Below are positions 28,001 to 35,719 of a stretch of 64,000 nt of DNA, in pieces. Each line of letters starts with the position of its first letter. The first letter of the stretch is position 1. Source of the stretch: Cronobacter muytjensii ATCC 51329 (GTDB lineage Bacteria; Pseudomonadota; Gammaproteobacteria; Enterobacterales; Enterobacteriaceae); the NCBI RefSeq assembly GCF_001277195.1, contig NZ_CP012268.1, positions 620,001-684,000 of the forward strand. Reading direction: 5' to 3'. Below the pieces are notes generated by a model. It was given only the letters and a program-made list of their open reading frames with translations, did no database searches and had not been told where the DNA came from. A program made the translations under genes and the position numbers.

Positions 28001-31000
28001 GGCCGCGCTGCAAAACGGCCAGTACACGCTCTCTGTCAGCGCGCAGGATCAGTTCGGCAACCCGGCAAGCGCGGGCGCGTCGGTTGAAGTGCTGCGCACT
28101 CCGCCGACGGCGGCGGTGCCGGATCTGCTCTTCACCGATGGCATTATCAACCAGAACGAAGCGGCGCTTGGCCAGCAGGTCACGGGCAATACCGGCCTGA
28201 ACGGCGCGGGCCAGACGGTGCAGATAAGCATCGACGGCGGCGCGCCGATCGTCGGCACGGTCGATAACAACGGCAACTGGACGGTGGCGCTCACCCCGGC
28301 GCAACTGGGGGCGCTGGCGGACGGCAGCCACACGATTTCGGTCACCGTCTCTGATCGCGCGGGCAATACCGCCACCAGCCCGGAGGCGACATTTACGGTA
28401 TATGCCGACCCGCTGCCGACGCCAGCACTGACGGAGCCGTTTACCGATGGCATCCTGAACGCCGCCGAAGCCAGCGCGGGCGCGACGATCGGCGGCTCTA
28501 CCGGCCTGCCAGCCGGGCGTATCGACACGGTGATGGTGAGCCTCAATAACGGCACGATGGTCGAGGCGACCGTCGATGCCAGCGGCAACTGGTCGCTGCC
28601 GCTGACGCCTGCGCAGCTTGGCGCGCTGCCGGACGGCACCATTCCGGTGGCCGTGGTGGTCACCGATACGGCGGGCAACACCAGCACGCTGACCGACAGC
28701 TTTGAATCGCGCATCAATGATATTCCGGACGCGACCATCAACACGCCGTTTATCGACGGCGCGCTGAATAATGCCGAGGCGGGCGCCGCCCAGACGATCA
28801 CCGGCTCTACCGGCGTAAGCGGGGCGGGCCAGACGGTGGAAATCGTGCTTAACGGCAACACCTACGCCGGCACGGTGCTGGAAAACGGCGACTGGTCGGT
28901 GTCGCTGCCGCCTGCCGCGTTCACCGATCTTACGCCGGGCAGCACGCAGGATTTCACGGTCAACGTGCGCGACGCCTTCGGCAATACCGACAGCCAGCCT
29001 GGCTCGTTCGATGTGCAGACGCAGCTACCGGCACCTGTGGCCACCACGCTGTTTGGCGATGACGCGGTTCTGAATATCAGCGAGGCCAACGCGCCGCTGA
29101 CGCTCTCCGGCACTACCGGCATTACCGGCGATAACCAGTATGTGTCGATTACCATCGACGTGAACGGCACGACTTATGTGGCGGATGTCGATGGCGCGGG
29201 CAACTGGACGCTGGATCTGCCGGCGGGCGCGCTGACCGGCCTGTCGCCTGGCGACCATACGCTCACCATCGTGGCGCAGGATAATTTCGGCAACAGCCAG
29301 AGCATTGAGGTGCCGTTCCAGGCGGCGCTGACGCCGCCTGCGGTGGCGGTCACCCAGCCGCTGTTCGGCGATGGCTATGTGAATATCACCGAAGCGGGCG
29401 CGGCGAGCGCTATCAGCGGTACGCTGACCAGCGATATTCCGGCAGGCAGCGAGATTACGGTCACTATCGGCAACCAAACCTTCGGGCCTGACCGCGTGAC
29501 CGTCACCGGCAACACCTGGACCCTGAACCTGACGGCGGCGGACTGGGCCAACGTGCCGAACGGTCTGCAGGCGGTGAACGTGAGCCTGGTGGATGGCGCG
29601 GGCAACACCGCGACCACCACCGCGCCGCTCTACGTGTCGCTCGCCGCGCCGACGCTTACCATCGACACGCCGTTTGGCGGCGATGGACTGAGCGGTGCGG
29701 AAAGTCAGCAGACCCAGACCATCACCGGTACGGTAACCAACGTTGAGCCGGGGCAGACCATTACGGTCACGCTAGGCGGACAAACCTTTACCACCACGGT
29801 GCAGAGCGGCAACACCTGGTCGCTGCAGCTCTCACCGGCGCAGCTCGCCACAATCCCGAACGACACCGTGGAGCTGACCGCGACGGTCACGGACAAAGCG
29901 GGCAACGTGGCGAACGCGCCGGGTATCAGCGTCAACATCGACACCACGCCGCCGGCGGTTGCGGTCGCCATTAACCCGGTCACCGGCGATAACATCATCA
30001 ACGCGGGCGAGCTGGGCGATACGGTGACGCTGAACGGCACTACGCTTGGCGACGTTACCACCGTCACCGTGACCATTAACGGCGCGGCGGTGGGCACGGC
30101 GACAGTTCAGCCGGACGGGAGCTGGTCGCTGGATGTGCCCGCCACGCAGTTCCCGGATCAGGGCAACTACACCGTGGTGGCGACCACTGATGGCGGTACG
30201 CCTGCCACCACGACCGTGACCGTCGCGCTGGATACGGTGCCGCCGGTCGTGACCGTGGGCACCATCGCAGGCGATAACATCATCGACGCCACTGAAGCCA
30301 GCCAGCCGCTGGTGCTGAACGGCACCGCCAGCACCTCGGAGGCGGGCCGTCAGGTGACGGTCACCTTTAACGGCGAAACCTACTACGCGGTGGTCGGCGC
30401 CGACGGCGCGTGGAGCGTCAGCGTGCCGCAAAGCGCGGTCGCCGGGTTGCCGGACGGCGACTATACCGTGACCGCCACGCTCACCGACGCGGCGGGCAAC
30501 GCGGACACCGACAGCCGCACGGTCACTCTGAACGCCGACGGGCCGCTGCTGACCGTTGACGCCGCAGGCGTGCCCGCGGTGCTCAACACCGTTAATGCGG
30601 CGGGCGGGCTGCTGTTGCAGGGCACCGGCGAGCCGGGCCAGACGGTCACGCTGCGCATCGGGCCGTTGACGCAAACCGCCGTTGTGGATCAGGACGGCAA
30701 CTGGAATTACACCTTCCCGCAGGTGGATCTCACGACCCTCACCGACGGCGCGCAGGTGATCAACATCACCTCCACCGACGCGCAGGGCAACACCTCCACC
30801 AATAACGTGGCGCTCAATGTGGCGCTGAACCAGGGCCTGGGCGTGCTGGTGGACGATCTGTTCGGCGGCGACGGTATCCTGAACGTGGCGGAGTCGCTGG
30901 TCACCCAGACGCTGACCGGTCAGCTAAGCGGTGATTATCGCGGCGCGACGGTCACTGCAACGCTGGTGGGCACCGATATCAGCGTGCCGCTGGATGTGCT

Positions 31001-34000
31001 GGTGGGCGGCGACGGGCGCCTCTCCGTCGACTTCCCGCCGAGCCTCTGGCAGGGCATCGTTGATAACACGCTTGCGGTAGAGCTTAACGTCACCGACGCC
31101 TTCGGCAACGTGCGTAACGAAATTATCGACATCAACCTGGCGCTGACCGACGTACCGGTCGTCAGCCAGGTGCTGGTGGGCGCGGATAACCTGATTAACT
31201 TCGCGGACAGCACCGTTAACCAGACCATCAGCGGTGTGGTCAGCAATGCCGAAAACGTCTCGTCGGTCATCGTGAATTTCGCCGGTCAGCGCCTGACGGC
31301 GGTCGTGGACGACGCCGGACGCTGGACCGCGACGCTGCCGTCCACGCTACTCGGCGCGCTGCCGGACGGTCAGGCGGCGTTGCAGGTTGTGGTCACCGAT
31401 AACGCGGGCAACGTCAACACCACCAGCGCGAACTTTAATGTCGCTATCAACAATCTGCCGACGATTAATATCGGCTCGCTGTTCGGCGACGGCACGCTGA
31501 GTATTCCGGAACTGCTGCAGGGCGCCCTGAGCGGCACCGCCACGGGGCTTGCCGGGCAGACGCTGACGATTCAGATTGGCAGCACGCCGGCGTTTACCGC
31601 GACGGTCGGCCCGAACGGCGTCTGGAGCGTCAACCTGCCGGGCGCGGTACAGAGCGCGCTGACGGGGATCGCCACCGGTAACCAGACGGTGACCGTCACC
31701 GCCACGGACGCCAACGGCAACACCGCGACCGCTAACGGCTCGCTGACGCTCGATCTGCTGGCCCCGGCGCTGAGTTCGCTGTCGGTCTTCGGCGACGGCC
31801 TGCTGAACGCCACCGAGGCGCTGGTGAGCCAGACGATTTCCGGCGTGGTCGCCAACGCGACGGCGGGCTCCACCGTTAGCGTGGCGCTCGGCGCACGGAC
31901 GTTTAACGGCACGGTAGGCAGCGACGGGCGCTTCAGCATTCAGTTGAACCCGACCGATCTCGCGTCGCTTGCCGAAGGCTCGCTGACGCCGCGCGTCACT
32001 ATTACGACGCCGGACGGCAACACCACCACGGTCAACGGCGCGCCGATAGTCGTCGGCATCACCTCGCTGCCGACAGTCGCCATCAATACGCTGTTTGGCG
32101 GCGACGGCTGGCTGAACGCGACGGAAGCGAACGCCGGGCAGTTGATTAGCGGCACCAGTAACCTCGCGAACGGCACCGTCACGCTCAACGTGGGCGGCAA
32201 TACCTTCACGGCGACCATTAACAACGGCGCCTGGTCGGTGAACGTACCGGCGGCGACGCTGAAAGGCATCCAGGACGGCACGCTGACGGTCAGCGCCAGC
32301 GTCACCGACCCGGTCGGCAACGTGGCCACCGGCTCGCAGGTGGTGAGCGCTATCGTTCAGGCGCTACCGCAGGTGGCGGTGAACCCTGTCTTTGGCGACG
32401 GCAGCCTGAGCTTAAGCGATCTGCTGAGCCCGCAGCTTATCAGCGGCACCGCCACTAACCTGGCGGCGGGTAGCGCACTGACCGTCACGCTCGGCGCGCT
32501 GACGTTTAACACCACGGTACGCGCCGACGGCACCTGGCAGGTCTCGGTACCGACCACGTCGCTGCAAGGGCTGGTCGACGGCCCGCTTAATGTCACCGTG
32601 ACGGCGCGCGACCCGGCAGGCAACACCGCCAGCGCCAGCGGCGGTCTGAATGTCAGCATCGGCGCGCTGCCGACGCTCGCTATCACCTCGCTGTTTGGCG
32701 ATAACGGCCTTAACGCCACCGATATCCTGAGCGCCCAGACCATCACCGGCACCAGCACCAACGCCGTGGGCTCGCAGGTCACGGTATCGCTGGGCGGTAA
32801 GAACTATGTCACGACCGTCGGCAACGACGGCACCTGGCAGCTTTCGGTGCCGAAGACCGATCTCAGCGGTTTGCTGGACGGTTCGCTGACGGTTAACGCC
32901 AGCGTCACCAACCCGGCGGGTAACAGCACCAGCACCAGCGGTTTGCTGAATGTGGTAACCCATTCGCTGCCGACCGTATCGCTCACCTCGCTGTTCGGCA
33001 ACGACGGCTATCTGAACGTACGCGAAGCAGGCACCGGCCAGACGCTGAGCGGGAAGATCAGCGGCGCAGCCGATGGCGCGACGGTGAAAGTGACGCTGGG
33101 CACCAACACCTATAACGCCACCGTCGCCAGCGACGGCACCTGGTCGCTGCCGGTGACCAATACCATTCTGCAGGGCCTGAACAACGGCGCGCTGAAGGTT
33201 GGCGTCTCGGTGACGGATAAAGTGGGCAACGTGAACAGCACCAGCAGCGACGTGACGGTCAAACTCACCACCCCGACGCTGACTTTTAACCCGCTCTCAA
33301 GCCTTAACCCGCTGACGCTGCTCTCTACCGGGCTGACGCTGCGCGGCGGTTCGACCAACCTCGGGCCGGGCGCGGTGGTAAACCTCTCGCTGCTGAACGG
33401 GACAGTCAAAACGACGGCGATTACCGACAGCAACGGTAACTGGTCTGCCAACCTCGGTCTGGGGCTGAATATTCTGCAACTGCTGTCGCTCTCCAGCGTG
33501 CTGAATATCTCTGCCACCGACGCGGCGGGCAATACCGGCTACCTGAACGTCGGCCTCGGCGGGCAGATTATCTCCACCACGCCGCCGGCCACCACGTTTG
33601 CCGCCGCGAGCGTCGAGCATGAAGCTTCGCTGTTCGCGCTGTCTGACGAAAACAGCCAGACCGGCACCCACAGCGGCACCCAGCAGACCGCCGCGACCGC
33701 AAAAATCGCGACAGTTGCGGCCACGGCAGAGGAGAACAGCGCCACGGCGGATGATACGGCAAGCGCTGCGGGCGGTTACACCATCGGCGGCGTCAGCATC
33801 GATCTCGCTGACGGCACCAGCCAGAGCGGCGAGTCGGTGCAGGGCAGCAGCGGCAGCGACACCATTCACCTCGCGACGCTCGGCTTCGCGTCGCTGGATG
33901 GCGGCGCGGGCACCGATACGCTGGTGATTGACGGCGTCAATATGAAGCTCGACCTCACGGCGCTCGATGGCCAGATCAAGCACATTGAGATCTTCGATCT

Positions 34001-34259
34001 CGGTAAGTCCGGCACCAACAGCCTGACGCTGGATCTCCATCAGGCCCTGACCTTAACCGACAAGCCGGAAGACGATCTGATCGTTAAAGGCGTCGACGGG
34101 GATCAGGTTAACCTGGTGAAAGGCGGCAGCGATATCTGGGAAGTGAGCGGGCAACGGGAAGTGGACGGCGTGCAGTTCGACATCTGGCATAACAGTTCGC
34201 AAACCAACACCCTGGGAGATGTTCTGATCCAGCACGGATTGCACGTCAATATGGTCTGA
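22071..34259 (+). CDS. bapA: BapA-like giant type I-secreted adhesin (about 4062 residues, 36 Ig-like repeats)
   Basis: The protein forms a long surface adhesin of the Salmonella BapA kind. Residues 1-110 are a BapA-type N-terminal domain. A Gly/Asp/Asn hinge follows at about 160-200. About 36 Ig-like repeats of roughly 101 residues (nt 22677-33590) carry the pattern DGxLNAAE ... GQTVTVTLNG ... DGxWSVTLP ... VTVTDAAGNT. The last 222 residues carry one RTX-like turn (GGAGTDTL) and a C-terminal secretion region rich in Leu/Asp. I saw no cysteine after the chosen start, usual for type I substrates. The ATG at 22071 has GAGG and AGGA upstream; the frame also runs back to a GTG at 22011, but those 20 extra residues contain three Cys and cross the palindrome. 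The secretion genes follow. Expected role: biofilm formation and cell-cell adhesion. Confidence 0.9.
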   Translation: MAVQNSLSPTVDILNQNTGNVITHYSQNADRVVNLSQTSIVRINASPETVNFYERQGNDLIVHMRDGTTVRYQNFFQLDAEGQHSELIFEDDQGVHHALFPFASEAGPAVAEAIVPTMAETTLGALTGAEGLTTLEVLGGIAAVGAIAGVAIAASNSGGGGDGDNNNGGGNNGGGDNGGGDNGGGDNGGGDNGGGETPDPAEIALDPLTDDNVLNSSEVLQNQVLSGVVDVANAGRTITVTLGGQTYTGVIGADGTWSVTLPAGALQALPQGLNTINVSLVDVNGNTVNQTVDINVDTVAPTLRLTPFTDGVLGGEQTATDQILRGFTGVAEEGQTVTITLNGKTYTAIVGADGSWEAAIPAADLQALQDGQQYVLAVSITDLAGNTTTSEARFTVNLDQPALTVDPLTADNALNGAELGLDQVLSGSTQNIAAGTVVTVTLNGVNYFATVGGDGTWQVTIPSGDLEALANGNATLSVSVPNGTGAPLTVTDTIVVDRTVPSVSIAILSTDDYLNAADATQPLEIRGITTVTGPGAQVTVTFNDKTYTAVLDSAGNWSVVIPAADLASLPDGPRTVTATVTAGQTTATADRVINVAINDLPEPTITTPFGDGALNAEDLQQNQTLTGNTGVSGSGQTVTVQIGNQTYTTTAGTDGGWSVTVPASQLQTLPTGQTPVVVTVTDGAGNSASSSTTVTVDTTPPTLSLYTLTDDGKLNAQELTTDQVLSGNSSEAGQTVTVTLNGQTYTTTTGSDGNWQITLPAADLGALSPGANPIVVTTTDAAGNTTTVTDAIDVKTAQPSVTVTPFTGDNVLDAAEIKTAQPLQGSVTNAEPGSLVAVTIGAWSATATVDAAGNWRVDVPAVVLQGLANGDNAIQVSVTDTWNQTQTIQAPITVDTAASGVAISIIADDDFINRAEADSPLTIRGTSAGLPANTEITFTLNGINYTATVDASGNWETTVPAVDLQQLPDGSYEVTATAQVGGVSDSHTLTVIINNLPDVTVDPLFNDGTLSQAEAGVDQILTGTTGSTGAGQTVTVTLNGQAYQGTVDADGNWSVTLPSGALDSLTGNDSPVPLQIVVSDAAGNSQTSTVDFTVDVDAPTLTLNPFAQDDALNITEAGQAQPFSGVAAGAAQGDSIVVTLNGKTYTTTVTGTNGEWSVDIPAADLQALPNGQAQFSVTVTDAAGNTATATRPITVAVDPARAPLLTIDPVGGDGVIDAGERATGVTLSGTATNVTAGQTVTVQLGDDTFTGVVDSAGRWQVDLPASALTGLTNGDYTLTVGVSDAAGNSASLDRGFSVDTDISALVVSPITGDNRVSLNEIADGLVLSGTSVNFAPQTTLTITLNGKQYTATTDADGGWSLTVPRADALAIGDGTATLTVSGTDENGAIVSGNQSFTIITTALPEVTLNTPFTDGIISAAEVNAGGALSGSTGVNGAGQTVTVQLGDNTYTAVVDSSGNWSVTLPPAALQGLGEGDTPLVVTVTDAAGNQNTSESTVTVDLTAPVLTVNDITADNIVNGAEAAQPLTISGSATPYDPQNPQTVLVQIGGQSYSALVQSDGTWSVTLPAGALAALPDGPVSVTATVSDAAGNTASEKVSLTLDASTANAPLVTVNTVATDNFINAAEAQSPLQITGTTTRVEPGQTVTVTLNGQTYTGEVQPNGTWAVTVPTTALAQVADGQQIVTVIVTDQSGNQAFVEYPVTFTAQPGSQPQLALNPIAGDDIINSQESGQPLDITGTSSNLAPGTIVSVVFNNVTYTGTTDANGLWSVTVPASALAGLADDGYTVTVTASDAAQNTATDTSTVTVDTALPPTGINPGSFLDDNILNVSESLTGQTLGGTTTAGSTVVLVVGGQSFETVAGNDGTWSITIPAAQLQALDNGPQELTLTVTDPRGNTDTLPLPVTVGNDSAPTVALDAIFTDGLINLSEIQNGGVISGTSTGLAVDTPIVVTIGGVTLDGVIGAGGAWQINVGPNELAALQNGQYTLSVSAQDQFGNPASAGASVEVLRTPPTAAVPDLLFTDGIINQNEAALGQQVTGNTGLNGAGQTVQISIDGGAPIVGTVDNNGNWTVALTPAQLGALADGSHTISVTVSDRAGNTATSPEATFTVYADPLPTPALTEPFTDGILNAAEASAGATIGGSTGLPAGRIDTVMVSLNNGTMVEATVDASGNWSLPLTPAQLGALPDGTIPVAVVVTDTAGNTSTLTDSFESRINDIPDATINTPFIDGALNNAEAGAAQTITGSTGVSGAGQTVEIVLNGNTYAGTVLENGDWSVSLPPAAFTDLTPGSTQDFTVNVRDAFGNTDSQPGSFDVQTQLPAPVATTLFGDDAVLNISEANAPLTLSGTTGITGDNQYVSITIDVNGTTYVADVDGAGNWTLDLPAGALTGLSPGDHTLTIVAQDNFGNSQSIEVPFQAALTPPAVAVTQPLFGDGYVNITEAGAASAISGTLTSDIPAGSEITVTIGNQTFGPDRVTVTGNTWTLNLTAADWANVPNGLQAVNVSLVDGAGNTATTTAPLYVSLAAPTLTIDTPFGGDGLSGAESQQTQTITGTVTNVEPGQTITVTLGGQTFTTTVQSGNTWSLQLSPAQLATIPNDTVELTATVTDKAGNVANAPGISVNIDTTPPAVAVAINPVTGDNIINAGELGDTVTLNGTTLGDVTTVTVTINGAAVGTATVQPDGSWSLDVPATQFPDQGNYTVVATTDGGTPATTTVTVALDTVPPVVTVGTIAGDNIIDATEASQPLVLNGTASTSEAGRQVTVTFNGETYYAVVGADGAWSVSVPQSAVAGLPDGDYTVTATLTDAAGNADTDSRTVTLNADGPLLTVDAAGVPAVLNTVNAAGGLLLQGTGEPGQTVTLRIGPLTQTAVVDQDGNWNYTFPQVDLTTLTDGAQVINITSTDAQGNTSTNNVALNVALNQGLGVLVDDLFGGDGILNVAESLVTQTLTGQLSGDYRGATVTATLVGTDISVPLDVLVGGDGRLSVDFPPSLWQGIVDNTLAVELNVTDAFGNVRNEIIDINLALTDVPVVSQVLVGADNLINFADSTVNQTISGVVSNAENVSSVIVNFAGQRLTAVVDDAGRWTATLPSTLLGALPDGQAALQVVVTDNAGNVNTTSANFNVAINNLPTINIGSLFGDGTLSIPELLQGALSGTATGLAGQTLTIQIGSTPAFTATVGPNGVWSVNLPGAVQSALTGIATGNQTVTVTATDANGNTATANGSLTLDLLAPALSSLSVFGDGLLNATEALVSQTISGVVANATAGSTVSVALGARTFNGTVGSDGRFSIQLNPTDLASLAEGSLTPRVTITTPDGNTTTVNGAPIVVGITSLPTVAINTLFGGDGWLNATEANAGQLISGTSNLANGTVTLNVGGNTFTATINNGAWSVNVPAATLKGIQDGTLTVSASVTDPVGNVATGSQVVSAIVQALPQVAVNPVFGDGSLSLSDLLSPQLISGTATNLAAGSALTVTLGALTFNTTVRADGTWQVSVPTTSLQGLVDGPLNVTVTARDPAGNTASASGGLNVSIGALPTLAITSLFGDNGLNATDILSAQTITGTSTNAVGSQVTVSLGGKNYVTTVGNDGTWQLSVPKTDLSGLLDGSLTVNASVTNPAGNSTSTSGLLNVVTHSLPTVSLTSLFGNDGYLNVREAGTGQTLSGKISGAADGATVKVTLGTNTYNATVASDGTWSLPVTNTILQGLNNGALKVGVSVTDKVGNVNSTSSDVTVKLTTPTLTFNPLSSLNPLTLLSTGLTLRGGSTNLGPGAVVNLSLLNGTVKTTAITDSNGNWSANLGLGLNILQLLSLSSVLNISATDAAGNTGYLNVGLGGQIISTTPPATTFAAASVEHEASLFALSDENSQTGTHSGTQQTAATAKIATVAATAEENSATADDTASAAGGYTIGGVSIDLADGTSQSGESVQGSSGSDTIHLATLGFASLDGGAGTDTLVIDGVNMKLDLTALDGQIKHIEIFDLGKSGTNSLTLDLHQALTLTDKPEDDLIVKGVDGDQVNLVKGGSDIWEVSGQREVDGVQFDIWHNSSQTNTLGDVLIQHGLHVNMV
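22572..22655 (+). repeat. 15-bp tandem repeat encoding a GGGDN hinge (about 5.6 copies)
   Basis: Units of the form GGYGGCGGTGAYAAC start at 22572, 22587, 22602, 22617 and 22632, with a partial copy at 22647. Each encodes GGGDN (GGGNN in the first). The unit is a multiple of three, so gain or loss of copies by slippage would change hinge length without breaking the frame. Confidence 0.9.
22677..33590 (+). repeat. Tandem array of 36 Ig-like domain repeats in the adhesin
   Basis: Counted by hand from the W/F of each DGxWxxxxP core: 36 units, 10.9 kb, average 101 residues. Units are related but diverged, with no long identical DNA repeats seen. Units near the start end in D-T-x-A-P-T linkers; the last seven or so mostly use LPT linkers and open with LFGDGxLNATE, so two repeat subfamilies are arranged in blocks. 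Confidence 0.85.
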
Positions 34260-34267
34260 CAACGCCA

Positions 34268-34291
34268 TGGCGCCTCAGGGAAGGGGCGCCA
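34268..34291 (+). other. Intercistronic stem-loop between the adhesin and bapB
   Basis: Perfect 7-bp stem TGGCGCC / GGCGCCA with a 10-base loop, starting 9 bp after the adhesin stop and not followed by a T-run. It may lower or stabilise expression of the downstream secretion genes. Confidence 0.5.
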
Positions 34292-34346
34292 GCGTCATTA
34301 ACAATATCACCAGCCGCAAAGACGGCATTATTAAGGTGGAAACAGG

Positions 34347-35696
34347 ATGCATAACAACACGATGCGCTACAGGCGGCTGGCATTGATGCTGGCGACGGTC
34401 CTGATGAGTTTTCCCGCCGTTTCGCAGGAGGAGTTCGCCTGGCAGACGGCCCCGAGCGAGCAGCTTCAGGCGCAGCTCACCATTAAAGAAGCCATTCTGC
34501 GCGCCTTCGCGCGTAACCCGAAAATCGCCCAGGCGGCGGCGCAGATCCGCGTTGGCAAGGCCAATCTCGAAGAGGCGCAGAGCGCCTGGTTTCCGCAAAT
34601 CTCCTTACAGGGCAATGTCGGGCGTAACCACCGCACCGACTCCTCAGGCTCCCTCAACAGCAACGCCGCAGGCGGCGTGAACCTCAGGCAGTTGATTTAC
34701 GACTTCGGCAAAACCGGCGGCAGCATTGATGAGCAGGAAAACCTCTCCGAAGCCTACCGCTTCCAGCTTTACGACACGCTCAATCAGGTTGGGATGCAGA
34801 CGCTACAGGCCTATTTGCAGGTGCGCCGCTATCAGAGCCTTGCCGATGCCGCCGCGCGCAACCTTGAGTCGCTGCGCGCTGTCCAGGGGATGGCGGATCT
34901 GCGCGCCGAAGCAGGGCTGAGCACCCAGTCGGATGTACTCCAGGCGCAGAGCCGCATCGCCGGGATGAACGCGACGCTGGAGCAATATCGCGCTCAGGCG
35001 CGCTCGGCGCAGGCGGCGTTAAGCGTGCTTACCGGCGTGGTGGCCGACACGCTGCCCGACCTGCCGGAAGATTTGTTGCGCCAGCCAATCACGCTCAAAT
35101 CGCTGCCGTATGAGCAGACTAACGCGGTACGCGCCGCGCAGGCCAAACAGCTCGCCGCCGAACAGCGCATCCGCCAGGCTCAGGCGCAGCACTGGCCGAC
35201 GGTCTCCGTACAGGCCGGACGCACGCGCTATCAGAACGATAACGCCAACTACTGGGACGATCAGGTGCAGCTGGTGGTGGATGCACCGGTTTATCAGGGC
35301 GGGGCGGTGAGCGCCCGTGTCGAGGCCGCCGAAGGCGATCGCGCCAGCGCCCGTGCGGATGTCGAGGCGAGTAAGCTCGACATCAACCAGAAAGCCGCCA
35401 CCGCCTGGGCCGATCTCACCGGCGCGCAGCAGCGCCAGCGGGCGGGTGAGCAGCAGATTGCCAGCGCCGGGCACGCCCGCGAGGTCTACCGCGATGAGTA
35501 CCGGCTCAGCAAGCGCAGCCTCAACGATCTGCTGAGCATCGAACAGGATGTCTTTCAGGCCGACACGCTCGCGATTACCGCCCGCTACGACGCCTGGGAT
35601 GCGGCGGTTCGCTACGCCGCTGCGGTGGATAACCTGCTCGATATGCTTGGCATTGAACGCGCCCGGATGACCGGGGATACCCTGCCGTCGCTGTAA
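34347..35696 (+). CDS. bapB: TolC-family outer membrane channel of the adhesin secretion system
   Basis: This 449-residue protein has a signal peptide (RLALMLATVLMSFPAVSQ) followed by two outer membrane efflux protein repeats with long helical hairpins (for example LEEAQSAWFPQISLQGNVGR and the mirrored QAQAQHWPTVSVQAGRTRYQ). It should form the trimeric channel through which the adhesin leaves. It starts 87 bp after the adhesin, behind the stem-loop, and 23 bp before the ABC exporter gene. AAGGTGG precedes the ATG. The symbol follows Salmonella usage by position and is less certain than the family. Confidence 0.88.
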   Translation: MHNNTMRYRRLALMLATVLMSFPAVSQEEFAWQTAPSEQLQAQLTIKEAILRAFARNPKIAQAAAQIRVGKANLEEAQSAWFPQISLQGNVGRNHRTDSSGSLNSNAAGGVNLRQLIYDFGKTGGSIDEQENLSEAYRFQLYDTLNQVGMQTLQAYLQVRRYQSLADAAARNLESLRAVQGMADLRAEAGLSTQSDVLQAQSRIAGMNATLEQYRAQARSAQAALSVLTGVVADTLPDLPEDLLRQPITLKSLPYEQTNAVRAAQAKQLAAEQRIRQAQAQHWPTVSVQAGRTRYQNDNANYWDDQVQLVVDAPVYQGGAVSARVEAAEGDRASARADVEASKLDINQKAATAWADLTGAQQRQRAGEQQIASAGHAREVYRDEYRLSKRSLNDLLSIEQDVFQADTLAITARYDAWDAAVRYAAAVDNLLDMLGIERARMTGDTLPSL

Positions 35697-35719
35697 GCGC
35701 GGCATTTTAAGGAGTTCGT

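Noticed and set aside
33850..33960. RTX calcium-binding repeat array at the adhesin C-terminus
   Set aside because: Only one RTX-like turn (GGAGTDTL) is present, so this is not an RTX toxin-type array.
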